From Pseudobdellovibrionaceae bacterium (GTDB taxonomy: Bacteria > Bdellovibrionota > Bdellovibrionia > Bdellovibrionales > UBA1609): a stretch of 64,000 nucleotides of DNA. Where the stretch lies: NCBI GenBank assembly GCA_020635075.1, contig JACKAM010000002.1, forward strand, positions 186,001 to 250,000. Reading direction: 5' to 3'. Positions 51,026-60,018 of this stretch are shown piece by piece; position 1 is the stretch's first letter, and each line of letters starts with the position of its first letter. The translations under genes were made by a program, and so were the position numbers. The notes beneath the pieces are model-generated. The model made no database searches and was not told the DNA's origin. It saw nothing but the letters and a program-made list of their open reading frames with translations.

Positions 51026-51780
51026 TTCGCCTCAATAAATACCTGGCCTCCTGTGGAATCGCCAGTCGGCGAAGGGCCGACGAGCTTATTGACGAGGGTT
51101 CGGTCAAAGTTAATGGCAAGGTGGTCTACGAGCTTGGCGTTCGCATTGATCCCGAAAGAGACAAAATCACGGTGAGTGGAAAACCAGTCAGACCTGAACT
51201 CCAGAAGGTCTACATCATGTTTCACAAGCCCAAGCACGTTTTAACATCAATGGAAGACCCACAGGGGCGTCCCACGGTGGCTGATTTTTTTCGCCGTATG
51301 CCTGTTCGGGTTTTCCCAGTTGGTCGGCTAGACTGGGACACGGAAGGCCTGCTGCTTTTGACCAACGACGGAGAATTCGCACAGAAGGTGAACCACCCCA
51401 GCCAGGAAATTCCCAAAGTTTATTTGGCCAAGGTGGATGGAAAACCTTCCAATGAGCAATTGCGCAAGCTCACCACTGGGGTGACGATCATTGGGGGAAG
51501 GGTGAAAGCCCTGGAAGCCACCCGATTGCGCGGTAAAGGTACCGATCAGTACGACTGGATCCGCATTGTGATCACCGAAGGCAAGAATCGTCAGGTGCGC
51601 AAGATGTTCGAAAAGATTGGTTTCGGTGTGAAGAAGCTCCAACGCATCGCCATCGGTCAGTTGCGATTGGCCAATCTCAAGCGCGGGGATCATGTCCTTC
51701 TAGATCCCCGGGACCTGAAGAAGATATTCGATCGCAAAGTCAAAAAGGAACGCCCAAAGTCACATAAGAAGAATGCTTAA
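50998..51780 (+). CDS. rluB: ribosomal large-subunit pseudouridine synthase RluB
   Basis: 260 residues. An S4 RNA-binding domain (LNKYLASCGIASRRRADELI, about 10-29) comes first, then the RsuA/RluB-type catalytic domain with the catalytic Asp in GRLDWDTEGLLLLTND (about 103-118). It makes pseudouridine in 23S rRNA, at a site like U2605. RluB, RluE, RluF and RsuA are hard to separate by sequence alone; size and the lysine-rich C-tail favour RluB. Confidence 0.88.
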   Translation: MSKPSSSHLVRLNKYLASCGIASRRRADELIDEGSVKVNGKVVYELGVRIDPERDKITVSGKPVRPELQKVYIMFHKPKHVLTSMEDPQGRPTVADFFRRMPVRVFPVGRLDWDTEGLLLLTNDGEFAQKVNHPSQEIPKVYLAKVDGKPSNEQLRKLTTGVTIIGGRVKALEATRLRGKGTDQYDWIRIVITEGKNRQVRKMFEKIGFGVKKLQRIAIGQLRLANLKRGDHVLLDPRDLKKIFDRKVKKERPKSHKKNA

Positions 51781-51936
51781 GCTTTAAGCGCCCCTCAAAA
51801 ATGCCGCCCATATTTTAAGCAAACCCCTGACGCAGGCCTATGCCGCCAGTCAGAATTTGGTGAGCTGGACACAATATATTGGACTCCCAGTAAATTTAAT
51901 TACTAGATTTAGGGAAACTACAACAGGGAGTGGGAA

Positions 51937-53154
51937 ATGGACGTCCACGGACAGCATCGTCAGGGAATACTGGGTCGAGCGGCCTTATCACTATTAGCTC
52001 TTCTTATGGGAGCCAGCGCATGGGGGGCGGGGAACAATCCTTTTTACCTCACCACCGACCGGGACGAAATCAAGATCATGACTTATAACGTTCTCAACTT
52101 GTTCGACAACGTTCACGATGAGGGCAAGTCGGATTGGACTTTCCTTCCCATCAATCACCCCCTTAAAAAGGAATGCGCAAAAATGCGCAATCCCTACTAC
52201 CGCGAAGCCTGTGAGCAGGTGGATTGGACACCGGATCGGATTAAACTGAAACTTGGACAGATCAAACATGCTATTTCCTTTCAGGGCCCCCTCCCCGACA
52301 TTCTTGCTGTCGAGGAAATTGAAAATGCCAACATCACCCGCATGCTGGCTCAGGAGCTGGGATACAAACACTTTTTGATCACGGATAGCCCCGACGGCAG
52401 AGGAATTGACGTCGCTCTTCTCTATAACGATGACAAAATTGAATACATCGAACACGAAGAGATCGACGCCACAGCCGCCCTAAACTATCCTGGTCGCAAC
52501 ATCCTGCGCGTTCACTTTCGCCCACGCACGGGACGCATACTTGATGTCATAGGCGTTTACGTCAATCACTGGCCGGCGCAAATGATTTCGCCCATCAAAA
52601 GGGTGGAAGCAGCACGGGTGTTGGCTCGGGCTATCGACACGCAAACCACCAAGGTCGGCAAAGACAATTATAAAGTGATCGCCCTGGGTGACTTTAACCT
52701 CACCCAAGTCGAGACACCGAACGCCTTTCACCACGTCATCACCAACCCCTATTGGCAGAATGCTCTGGTGGATGTTCAGGACTACTCAGAGGTGCGCAGG
52801 AGTCCTTACCGCTACCAGATGCCTCCCGGCTCTTATTGGATCAATGGCATAGACTCCTGGCGCCGATTGGATCGTTTTGCCGTTAGCCAGAACCTGACTG
52901 ATGAGTCTGGGATGCACGTCGTGTACGACAGCTTTCGCATTGTTGGCCCTGCCGAACTCACCCGCTCCAAGTCCTTCTCTGGCCGGTCATCCGATTTTTA
53001 CGCCACCTCGATGCAGGTTCCCTTTCGCGCCAATCCCATGGCCGACAGCCCAAAAGATGCCGGGTACTCTGATCACCTTCCAATTGTGATGAAGATTAAG
53101 TTCACCGCCAATCCCAATCCCAAAAAACCCAAGCAGACTGGGGAAGAGGACTGA
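51937..53154 (+). CDS. secreted endonuclease/exonuclease/phosphatase-family protein
   Basis: 405 residues. Signal peptide (about 14-30). The EEP fold motifs occur in order: MTYNVLNLFDN (about 48-58), EEIEN, GRGIDVALLYN, VNHWPA, GDFNL (about 251-255) and YSDHLPI (near 385), which hold the metal- and phosphate-binding residues of DNase I-like enzymes. Extracellular or periplasmic nuclease or phosphodiesterase activity is likely; for a predatory or scavenging life style it could digest DNA. The GGGAG site 7-8 nt before the ATG is clear. It is convergent with the charged lipoprotein gene. Confidence 0.88.
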   Translation: MDVHGQHRQGILGRAALSLLALLMGASAWGAGNNPFYLTTDRDEIKIMTYNVLNLFDNVHDEGKSDWTFLPINHPLKKECAKMRNPYYREACEQVDWTPDRIKLKLGQIKHAISFQGPLPDILAVEEIENANITRMLAQELGYKHFLITDSPDGRGIDVALLYNDDKIEYIEHEEIDATAALNYPGRNILRVHFRPRTGRILDVIGVYVNHWPAQMISPIKRVEAARVLARAIDTQTTKVGKDNYKVIALGDFNLTQVETPNAFHHVITNPYWQNALVDVQDYSEVRRSPYRYQMPPGSYWINGIDSWRRLDRFAVSQNLTDESGMHVVYDSFRIVGPAELTRSKSFSGRSSDFYATSMQVPFRANPMADSPKDAGYSDHLPIVMKIKFTANPNPKKPKQTGEED

Positions 53155-53157
53155 GAA

Positions 53158-53964
53158 CTATTTGTCCTCAGTTTTACCCGGAGCCAATTTGGTTCCGGGT
53201 ACATTCCCCATTTCCTCAAAATCCTTTAAAAATTGAGGGTCGACTCCTTCGGGAGCCTGGCTTGGAGATGTTTGGGATTTTTGCTTGGCGCGCTTCTCTT
53301 CGCGCTTTTGTTTTTCCTGATCCGACCAGCGCTTGTAGTACTGGCGGTGCTGCTCATTGAACTCCCGGTCCCTCTCACGCATATAGGAGTCAAACTCCTT
53401 GGACTGGGCTTTGACCTCTGACTCAAAATCTTTCCGTTTATCTCTTTCGTTAGCAAAAAAATCGCGCCGCTTACGGTCTTGTTCGGCATAAAAGCGCTTA
53501 GACAATTCGCGATCAACTTTGGTCTTTTTAAAATCTTCCCTCTCGCCTTTCATCTTAGCCAAAAAATCCTCGCGACGCTCTTTCTCCTTGCGAGTGTACT
53601 CGTCCCGCCACTTTTTGACGTTATCGCGATGTTGACCGCGCTTTTTGCGAACCAAATCTCCCCACTTTGAGCGCACTTTGCTGGGATGGTATTTAAGCTG
53701 TCCCATCAACTCCAACAGCAGAGCTTTTTCATCATTTGCGATGCGTTTTTCTTCAGGAATGTCCTTACGTAGATCGTCCAAGTGGGAGCGGTCGGCCTTG
53801 AGAGAAATCTCCTCGTCCAACACTGGCCGCCCCTCCTCTTCTTTACTACCGATCTGACAACCCGACAGACTGAAGGCCAGGACAAGGGAGCCGAGGCAAA
53901 AACAGCCCACTCCTAAGGAATTGAAAGGGAAAAATCTGCCGACTGACTTTTGCAGTGAGTTCAT
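53158..53964 (-). CDS. highly charged lipoprotein with long helix
   Basis: 268 residues from ATG 53964. Signal with lipobox LSGC near residue 33. The mature protein is extremely charged: Lys, Arg, Glu and Asp dominate in runs such as RKKRGQ, DRELSKRF and EKQKREEK, with repeated KRREDF-like heptads, so one long alpha-helix of about 150 residues is likely. It may act as a spacer in the periplasm or a surface-exposed spike. The end is a short unstructured Pro-rich tail. It is divergent from the HAMP protein gene. No family recognised. Confidence 0.7.
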   Translation of the reverse strand: MNSLQKSVGRFFPFNSLGVGCFCLGSLVLAFSLSGCQIGSKEEEGRPVLDEEISLKADRSHLDDLRKDIPEEKRIANDEKALLLELMGQLKYHPSKVRSKWGDLVRKKRGQHRDNVKKWRDEYTRKEKERREDFLAKMKGEREDFKKTKVDRELSKRFYAEQDRKRRDFFANERDKRKDFESEVKAQSKEFDSYMRERDREFNEQHRQYYKRWSDQEKQKREEKRAKQKSQTSPSQAPEGVDPQFLKDFEEMGNVPGTKLAPGKTEDK

Positions 53965-54036
53965 GTGGATATGATAGAAGACCTTTGGGGAAAATACAAT
54001 GCAGGATAAAATTGAACTATGTGGCTTGGTAAAGGC

Positions 54037-54687
54037 ATGGAACATACACACCCTGCGACTTTCGCCCGCCGGGGTTCATTTTTTGTCGATCGGGAATTTC
54101 AGGTCCGATACATCTCCTTGGTCCTTGCCGCCGCCACCGTTGGAGCCTTGTTAAACCTTATTCCCATTTTCTTTTTCCTCGAACAGAACTATGACATCTT
54201 CTATGAGCTGGCTTTCAACACTGCTCCGCAGGTTCTTGAACACCTGGAGCGGGAACGGTTTTGGATTCGAATATTTTCAGTTGGATCATTCCTGTCAATC
54301 GTCGCCTTCTTCGGCTTTATCGGCTTCAAGATGACCTCCCGGATCGTGGGTCCACTCAAGGTCCTGCGTAACCACTTAAAACAAGTCTCCAGAGGGAATT
54401 GGCGATTGAATCCAATTAAGGTGCGAGAGGCTGACGAGTTCCAAGATCTCATTGAGGCCTACAATTACTTCTACAGCTCCTATCGAACCATGTTACAAAG
54501 GGATTTGGACCGACTCAAGTCCCTGAGTATCGACTCAAGCAATCGGGATGCCTATATTGCCTGGAAACAGATGATTGAAGAGAGGGCCATGCAGCTTCAC
54601 CTGCCCAACGCATGGCCTGACCCTGCACCGACTAGCGTGAGCGACGCATCGTCTTCTGCAACTCCCGATTCACGTCGCGCTTCTTGA
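54037..54687 (+). CDS. two-span membrane protein with HAMP domain
   Basis: 216 residues from ATG 54037; ATG 54019 is a possible earlier start. Two membrane spans (about 25-55 and 80-105) enclose a short periplasmic part, then a HAMP domain (SRIVGPLKVLRNHLKQVSRG, and EADEFQDLIEAYNY). It has no methyl-accepting, kinase or cyclase domain and ends in a short Ser/Pro tail, so the output partner must be a separate protein. The HAMP is similar in layout to that fused to LspA at 38839. Its last 56 nt overlap smpB on the other strand. Confidence 0.72.
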   Translation: MEHTHPATFARRGSFFVDREFQVRYISLVLAAATVGALLNLIPIFFFLEQNYDIFYELAFNTAPQVLEHLERERFWIRIFSVGSFLSIVAFFGFIGFKMTSRIVGPLKVLRNHLKQVSRGNWRLNPIKVREADEFQDLIEAYNYFYSSYRTMLQRDLDRLKSLSIDSSNRDAYIAWKQMIEERAMQLHLPNAWPDPAPTSVSDASSSATPDSRRAS

Positions 54688-55087
54688 TCGAGTCACGCTT
54701 ATCGTGTTTCTTCTTTCCTCTTCCTAAGCCAATCTCAACTTTGACTCGGCCTTTTTTAAAATAGACCTTCAGAGGGACGCAGGTGAGGCCCTTCTCCTGA
54801 ATGGCCGCGGCAATCTTATTGAGCTCATAATCGTGAAGGAGGAGTTTGCGTAATCTTTCTGGCTCATGGTTGTTGTAGCTGCTCGGCTTGTAAATGGGGA
54901 TATGAGCATTCTGAAGGTAGGCCTCGTGGTTTTGAAAAGACACGTAGGCGTCCTTGAGGGTGCAGTGCCCCGCGCGCAAGGATTTGACCTCGGAACCCAT
55001 AAGGGCAATTCCAGCCTCATAGGTATCAAAAATCTCAAAGTCAAAGCGGGCCTTTCGGTTGTCCGCTATCAACTTGATACCACTCAT
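54632..55087 (-). CDS. smpB: tmRNA-binding protein SmpB
   Basis: 151 residues. The conserved SmpB start (ADNRKARFDFEIFDTYEAGI) and the VPLKVYFKKGRVKVEIGLGRGKKKHDKR segment with the basic C-terminal tail are present. SmpB binds tmRNA and delivers it to stalled ribosomes for trans-translation. Its gene lies directly behind rsmA (4 nt overlap), in an RNA-processing set with tsaD. Confidence 0.95.
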   Translation of the reverse strand: MSGIKLIADNRKARFDFEIFDTYEAGIALMGSEVKSLRAGHCTLKDAYVSFQNHEAYLQNAHIPIYKPSSYNNHEPERLRKLLLHDYELNKIAAAIQEKGLTCVPLKVYFKKGRVKVEIGLGRGKKKHDKRDSIKKRDVNRELQKTMRRSR

Positions 55088-55926
55088 TGCTGATTCTCTT
55101 TTCCAGCCCGGGACAATTCCTCAAACAGCAGACGAAACTGCCGGGGCGACAATTCCTCGGCCCTGACTTGATGCCCAAGACCTAAGTCCTGACCCACGCG
55201 AAGAGCCAAGTCCATTTCTACACCAAAGCGACTGTACTCGCCAGAGAGGTTCTTCCACAAAATCTTGCGACGGTGGGAGAACGCGGCCTTCACAAAGCGC
55301 AAGAGGGCCTGCCCACTGCAATTAGGCGCATCCTCAAGCCGATTAAAAAGCAACACCCGACTGGCCACCTGGGGTGCCGGCCAAAAACAGCGAGGCCCGG
55401 CTTCACAAACCGCTCTCACCCGCCAAAACAACTGGGCCACGACGCTCAGGAGACCATACTCCTTGGTTTTGGGGCCGGCCATAATTCTCTGTGCCACTTC
55501 TTTCTGAAACATCAAAACCATGGATTCAATGGCTAATGGCCCCAAACAGCGGTCGATCACAATAGAGCTAGATATCTGATAGGGAAGGTTGCTCACCAGC
55601 GTCGTCCCCTGAGCGAGATTCAAAGAGTTCCAGTCCACCATAAGGGCGTCTTCTTCAAGCAACTCCAGACCCTCACCCCGCCAGAGTCCCGCAAACTCCC
55701 TGTCCAACTCGATCAATAGAAGTGGAACATCCAATCCTCGCAGTCTTTCTGTCAATGAACCCAATCCAGGGCCCACTTCAACTAACGAGTTTGGCTGGCA
55801 ACCTTTTACCGCCTCCACAATTCTTTTCACGATATTTTCATCAATGAGAAAGTTCTGTCCCAGGGATCTTTTGGGCGAGGATCCCAATTGGGCTAGCTTG
55901 TCTTGAATATCCTCTTTGAGACTCAT
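55084..55926 (-). CDS. rsmA: 16S rRNA dimethyladenosine transferase RsmA (KsgA)
   Basis: 280 residues. QNFLIDENIVKRIVEA at the start, SAM-binding VGPGLGSLTE, and the catalytic NLPYQISS motif are present. RsmA dimethylates A1518 and A1519 of 16S rRNA late in 30S assembly. The gene overlaps both tsaD (stop) and smpB (start) by 4 nt. Confidence 0.95.
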   Translation of the reverse strand: MSLKEDIQDKLAQLGSSPKRSLGQNFLIDENIVKRIVEAVKGCQPNSLVEVGPGLGSLTERLRGLDVPLLLIELDREFAGLWRGEGLELLEEDALMVDWNSLNLAQGTTLVSNLPYQISSSIVIDRCLGPLAIESMVLMFQKEVAQRIMAGPKTKEYGLLSVVAQLFWRVRAVCEAGPRCFWPAPQVASRVLLFNRLEDAPNCSGQALLRFVKAAFSHRRKILWKNLSGEYSRFGVEMDLALRVGQDLGLGHQVRAEELSPRQFRLLFEELSRAGKENQQ

Positions 55927-56990
55927 GGAGAGTCCGCGGTCTTGAAATCACCAGGGTAGGGTCTTGGACTGGGACCCAAGTCTTCAGCCGCCCTCTCCCC
56001 TTTGCGCAAACGATGGATTCCCGCATAGCCAATCATGGCCGCATTATCAGTACAGTAGCGAAGAGGGGGAATCACCACTAAACAGCCCTGCTGCTGACCC
56101 CACTCTTCCGCCCGACTGCGCAAACGGGAGTTGGCACTCACACCGCCAGTCAATACCACGGTTTTGATCCCTGTCTGCTGCACTCCTCGTGTGAGTTTAG
56201 CCAATAAGACATCGACGATGGCTTCTTGGTAGGAGGCACACAGAGAGCTGATTTCGGACTTCTTCTCTTCAGCCGACATTTTAGCCAATTGATTTTGTGC
56301 TGCGGTCTTCAGTCCTGAAAAACTAAAATTTAGATTCTCTTCGTGAATCATGGCGCGAGGAAAGCTGTACTTGCTTGCATCCCCTTCACGGGACAGCCAA
56401 TCGACCTGCACACCGCCCGGAAAGCCAAGCCCGGCCATCTTGGCAAACTTGTCAAAGGCCTCACCAGCAGCATCGTCCACCGTGCGTCCCAGAATCGTGT
56501 AAGAACCCAGCTCATCAACCTGAAACAAATGGGTATGACCGCCAGAAATCGCCAGCCCCAGATAGGGGAAGCCGAATTCATCAGGTGCCGAGAAATCATT
56601 GTCCTTCAAAAAACCCGCAAGAAGATGCCCCTCTAGGTGATTCACCGCGACCAGGGGAAGGCCTTTTGCCAAGGACAGGGTTTTCGCCGTCACCAATCCC
56701 ACGAGTAAAGAACCCACCAGACCCGGGCGGGAAGTCACTGCCAAACCGTGAATGTCAGACCAATTCCGTCCCGATCGACTCAAAGTTTGTTCAATTAGAG
56801 GAAGAATATTTAATGTATGATTGCGACTGGCAATTTCGGGTACCACACCACCAAAAGGTTCATGAACCAAGTCCTGATTGGCTGAACACACGGCCTCCAC
56901 CTGACCCTGCCAGGTCACCACAGCGGCCGAAGTGTCATCACAACTGGTTTCGATAGCTAATATGCGCTCAATTTCTGGATTGAATTCCAT
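55923..56990 (-). CDS. tsaD: tRNA threonylcarbamoyladenosine synthase subunit TsaD
   Basis: 355 residues from ATG 56990; a longer frame adds eight codons without a ribosome site. ILAIETSCDDTSAAVV starts the ASKHA fold, NHLEGH gives the metal-binding histidines, and SGGHTHLF and the later GVSANSRLR follow. TsaD with TsaB and TsaE makes t6A on tRNAs decoding ANN codons. The partners are not in this window. Confidence 0.95.
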   Translation of the reverse strand: MEFNPEIERILAIETSCDDTSAAVVTWQGQVEAVCSANQDLVHEPFGGVVPEIASRNHTLNILPLIEQTLSRSGRNWSDIHGLAVTSRPGLVGSLLVGLVTAKTLSLAKGLPLVAVNHLEGHLLAGFLKDNDFSAPDEFGFPYLGLAISGGHTHLFQVDELGSYTILGRTVDDAAGEAFDKFAKMAGLGFPGGVQVDWLSREGDASKYSFPRAMIHEENLNFSFSGLKTAAQNQLAKMSAEEKKSEISSLCASYQEAIVDVLLAKLTRGVQQTGIKTVVLTGGVSANSRLRSRAEEWGQQQGCLVVIPPLRYCTDNAAMIGYAGIHRLRKGERAAEDLGPSPRPYPGDFKTADSP

Positions 56991-57055
56991 TCTCAGGAAA
57001 TAGCACAGGGGCATACAAAAGGCGAGCTTCGGGCCCCGTCAACCACCCCTTCCCT

Positions 57056-57724
57056 CTATTTTTTGACGGATTTCAAGCGTGTTTTGGCTTGCTTGGCCTC
57101 TGAAGACTTAGGAAATTTTTCAATCACTTCGTCAAAAAAAGCCCTGGCATCATTGCCCATGCCCAGCTCCTGAAAACACACGCCAATTTTATAGGTGGCC
57201 GACGCGTACTTGCGTCCCTTTGGATTCATCTCGCGGTACTTCTGATAGCCAACGATGGCAGCTTTCCAGTCCTTTTTATCAAATGAATCTTCAGCCGCCG
57301 AAAAGTTGCCCTTCTTGGAAGCTGGAGCCGGAGCTGCCTTTGCCTTTTTCACCTGCTCCAACTCTTGGGAGAGCGATACAATTTGACCTTCCAGTTTGCG
57401 CAAGGCCTCCTCATAGAGCCTTAGTCTCTCATCACTTTGGGTTTTGGCTGTTTGCCGCTCCTGCAGTGCCTGTTCCTTCTCCTGACGAGCCTCGTTCAGC
57501 CTTTGCTCAAGAGTTTCAATGCGACCTCGCATATAGCGGAATTGCTCATCATAGTCCTGAAAGCGCACCTCATCCCGTGCCGCCGACTGCTGAAGATTGC
57601 TCAACTTGTTTTGCATTTCACTCTTGGACTCAGCTTCTTTGAGATCAGCCCGTGTCCGCAGACACCCCGAAAAGGACCCAAGGATGAACAAACCGACTAT
57701 GCCAGATAGAAACAAATTTCTCAT
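57056..57724 (-). CDS. CpoB/YbgF-like lipoprotein of the Pal operon
   Basis: 222 residues. Signal with lipobox FSGC (about Cys21). A long coiled coil (about 25-130) is followed by two TPR-like repeats (about 150-215) with SATYKIGVCFQELGMGNDARAFF. CpoB (YbgF) coordinates murein synthesis with outer-membrane constriction through Tol-Pal. Here it follows pal and a small lipoprotein rather than tolB, and it is itself a lipoprotein, unlike the soluble E. coli form. Confidence 0.83.
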   Translation of the reverse strand: MRNLFLSGIVGLFILGSFSGCLRTRADLKEAESKSEMQNKLSNLQQSAARDEVRFQDYDEQFRYMRGRIETLEQRLNEARQEKEQALQERQTAKTQSDERLRLYEEALRKLEGQIVSLSQELEQVKKAKAAPAPASKKGNFSAAEDSFDKKDWKAAIVGYQKYREMNPKGRKYASATYKIGVCFQELGMGNDARAFFDEVIEKFPKSSEAKQAKTRLKSVKK

Positions 57725-58047
57725 GGAAACCCCTCACCCGATTGAAATTTACGGAGTCGTGCGGAATTTTCCGCCTTTTCCGCATATTCTCGCGCCTGCT
57801 CGAAAAACTCGCGGGCCACTCCAAAATCATTGTCCGCATAGGCTTGTTCACCTTTGCGATAATACTCCTCAGACTTGTGCCAAAAGCCAGACGCATAGCG
57901 GGCTGCCTCAACATCCTGGGCCGCCTGTAGTGCCGTTCGTGCAATGGTGTATTCTGGAATCGGTGGTGCGCTGGCACATCGCCAGCCACCAAAGATCATG
58001 AGTACGATCAGAAGAAGTGTTCGAAAGGAAATGTCTCGCCCCATCAA
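57721..58047 (-). CDS. small DUF4398-like lipoprotein
   Basis: 108 residues. A hydrophobic signal followed by a GWRC lipobox (Cys near 24); the residue before Cys is Arg, which is not canonical, so lipidation is uncertain. The mature part is a helical hairpin with YTIARTALQAAQDVEAARYAS and AREFFEQAREYAEKAENSAR, like the DUF4398 family that lies next to pal in many deltaproteobacteria. Overlaps the CpoB-like gene by 4 nt and follows pal by 15 nt. Function unknown, probably part of the envelope tether. Confidence 0.75.
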   Translation of the reverse strand: MMGRDISFRTLLLIVLMIFGGWRCASAPPIPEYTIARTALQAAQDVEAARYASGFWHKSEEYYRKGEQAYADNDFGVAREFFEQAREYAEKAENSARLRKFQSGEGFP

Positions 58048-58062
58048 TTGGGCCTCACTTCC

Positions 58063-58569
58063 TTACTGGGGAAGCGGTACAAAGTTGGCGCGACGGTTAC
58101 GAGCATGATCAGCTTCACTGTCACCTTGTGACAAAAGCTTTTCTTTTCCATAACTGATGATGGTCATCCGCTTGCCATCAATTCCCAAGCTCACCAAATA
58201 GTTTTTAACCGCCTTGGCACGACGCTCCCCCAAGGAGAGGTTGTACTCAATTGAACCGCGGCTGTCGCAGTGACCTTCAATTTGAATGGTCAGATTGCTG
58301 TTTTCCTTAATCCATGAAGCATTGCCAGAGAGAATCTTGCGAGCAGATGCAGTCAAAGTTGCCTGGTCATAGTCAAAGTTGACGGTTTGCAGACCTTGAA
58401 TATTTCCACTGTCAGATCCCATGGGATCAAAAGACATGGCCTGTGAGGTCACACTGGGATCGGCACTCACATCACCTACGGTGGAGTCTTCTTTTTTTTG
58501 CTTACTTGTACAAGAAACACCGAAAACAAGAGTCAGAGAGAGAAAAATCAAGGCGACAATGCGAGACAT
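58063..58569 (-). CDS. pal: peptidoglycan-associated lipoprotein Pal
   Basis: 168 residues. Signal with lipobox FGVSC. A short linker leads to an OmpA-like domain (about 60-165) with the murein-binding motif region NLTIQIEGHCDSRGS, NLSLGERRAKAVKNYLVSLGI and HARNRRANFV. Pal tethers outer membrane to murein. First gene of a three-gene operon with a clear promoter (58597-58624). No tolQRAB genes are next to it. Confidence 0.94.
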   Translation of the reverse strand: MSRIVALIFLSLTLVFGVSCTSKQKKEDSTVGDVSADPSVTSQAMSFDPMGSDSGNIQGLQTVNFDYDQATLTASARKILSGNASWIKENSNLTIQIEGHCDSRGSIEYNLSLGERRAKAVKNYLVSLGIDGKRMTIISYGKEKLLSQGDSEADHARNRRANFVPLPQ

Positions 58570-58596
58570 AACGACACTCCTTCTAGTTGAGTCCCC

Positions 58597-58624
58597 ATTC
58601 TAGGAAATCACGTGTAAAAGTCAA
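58597..58624 (-). promoter_or_regulatory. promoter of the pal operon
   Basis: Minus strand -35 TTGACT (58624-58619), 16-bp spacer, -10 TAGAAT (58602-58597), 27 nt before the pal start. Confidence 0.65.
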
Positions 58625-58675
58625 ATGTTGCAGGTTCTTGGCCAAATACTCTTTGACGCCAGCCATAAGCCCGCT

Positions 58676-58696
58676 CATGTCCTGTTTACGGACATG
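58676..58696. repeat. short hairpin between pal and ssb-like gene
   Basis: CATGTCC (58676-58682) and GGACATG (58690-58696) around a 7-nt loop. Lies in the 225-nt divergent region; role unclear. Confidence 0.35.
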
Positions 58697-58794
58697 AAAC
58701 ATTTCGCTGTGGCCAAAAGCCTCATTCTGGATTGGTGCCGACCTTGCACCACCTGTCTTAACTCAGACTAAACCAATTTTTGTGGAGGATATCC

Positions 58795-59154
58795 ATGCAA
58801 AGTCTCAATACCGTCATTCTCTCTGGCTACCTTGGGGCAGACCCCGAATCGCTAGAATCCAAAGACGGCAAAACCTATACCCGCCTGAGCCTGGCCACCC
58901 ACCAGGCTAAACGCAAAGGAGAAAATCAGCCGTGGAGCCTACACACCCACTGGCATAAGGTCCTAGTGTTCGGACGCCAAAGTTTGCTGTGTCAGACCCG
59001 CCTGCACAAAGGTGATCGCATCGCCATCGAAGGGATGTTGAGTTCCATTTCCAACAAGAACGCAGATGGCCAGACTTTCCGCCAGGTCGCGGTTTTGGCC
59101 AATCGAGTGAGTTTTATTGAAGTGAAGGAAAATCAAGTGGATGATGAGGATTAG
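58795..59154 (+). CDS. short single-stranded-DNA-binding protein (SSB-like)
   Basis: 119 residues from ATG 58795, with GGAGG 6 nt upstream. The OB fold begins with NTVILSGYLGADPE and contains HWHKVLVFGRQS and LHKGDRIAIEGMLSSI, as in SSB proteins. E. coli SSB has about 178 residues and ends with DDDIPF; this one ends in the acidic DDED without the hydrophobic tip that recruits partner proteins. It may be a second, specialised SSB, or a PriB-like protein. Confidence 0.75.
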   Translation: MQSLNTVILSGYLGADPESLESKDGKTYTRLSLATHQAKRKGENQPWSLHTHWHKVLVFGRQSLLCQTRLHKGDRIAIEGMLSSISNKNADGQTFRQVAVLANRVSFIEVKENQVDDED

Positions 59155-59289
59155 AAAGCCCCGTAGTTCAGTCTGGATTTGACCAAAATGAGGGTGCCGG
59201 TAGCACCTCGATCTTGACTTTTCCCGCCCCGCAGGAAATGATTATGCTGTGGCGCATCTTATGGCGCTCTGCTTTCTGTCGGGGGAGAC

Positions 59290-59784
59290 ATGGACAAGTT
59301 GCAGTGGATCCGAGACTTAGTGCTGGCTGAACAGCAAATGGAAGAGTCGGGTGTGGTGGATTTCTCAGCCGGATTCGATCCCGGCAAGGATGTGGATCAG
59401 GCCACCATTGAGTTTATGAACGATCTCAAGGCAGCTTTCGTGGAGAGTGCCAGTGCCTTTAATCAACTCAAGGGCTCCTCGGTCGGCAACGTCAAAATCT
59501 ACGGTATTTCCAAAACAAAATCGGATTTCATGCTTTTTCGCAATGGTTACAAACTGATCTTTGCTCTGCGCAAGCCAGGACTGATTGGAATTCGCTTTAA
59601 TCTGATTGGCTCCAGCTTTTTGCCTGGACAAGAACCTGAGCAAGTCTCTGGCAAAGAGGATCTTCTGAAGGCCGCGTGGGGCGCCTTTGGTGAACTCAAG
59701 TGGACTTATAATGATCAGCTAATCAACCTGGATTACCTGGTTCGCTATTATCTGAGCCGCTTTATTCGTGAAAGCTCTAAATAG
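59290..59784 (+). CDS. conserved-looking protein of unknown function
   Basis: 164 residues, ATG 59290, with GGGGGAG 5 nt upstream. No signal or membrane span. Helical N-terminus (about 1-60), then strands with VKIYGISKTKSDFMLFRNGYKLIFALRK split around residue 70-95, and a helix near the end. I recognise no domain. Its end overlaps the small protein gene on the other strand by 8 nt. Confidence 0.7.
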   Translation: MDKLQWIRDLVLAEQQMEESGVVDFSAGFDPGKDVDQATIEFMNDLKAAFVESASAFNQLKGSSVGNVKIYGISKTKSDFMLFRNGYKLIFALRKPGLIGIRFNLIGSSFLPGQEPEQVSGKEDLLKAAWGAFGELKWTYNDQLINLDYLVRYYLSRFIRESSK

Positions 59785-60013
59785 AAATATCAAAGCGCCC
59801 ACGACCGGGCTCCGCTAGTCGAAATGCATAAGGGCGGACGGCCGTAACGACCAGGTCAATGCTTTGGCCAAGCCGAAATTTTTTAGCAGTTTGGTTGTGA
59901 ACGCGGATTAGATCTCCCTGGAAACGCACAACCATGGAACCGTCCCGTTGCAGCTCCACCACCTGTGCTTCCACCACGTCCCCGGGATTAAATTGAGGAA
60001 GAGAAAACTTCAT
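59777..60013 (-). CDS. small basic/OB-like protein
   Basis: 78 residues. Five beta-type stretches with a GDVVEAQVV / GSMVVRFQGDLIRV pattern suggest a small OB- or SH3-like barrel, possibly RNA-binding. It lies 5 nt behind the DUF2802 gene, so it is probably co-transcribed. Not recognised further. Confidence 0.6.
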   Translation of the reverse strand: MKFSLPQFNPGDVVEAQVVELQRDGSMVVRFQGDLIRVHNQTAKKFRLGQSIDLVVTAVRPYAFRLAEPGRGRFDISI

Positions 60014-60018
60014 GGCGA

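Noticed and set aside
53148..53175. Terminator between the EEP gene and the charged lipoprotein gene
   Set aside because: GAGGAC/GTCCTC arms exist but lie inside the coding ends, with a long loop and a weak T tract; too uncertain to list.
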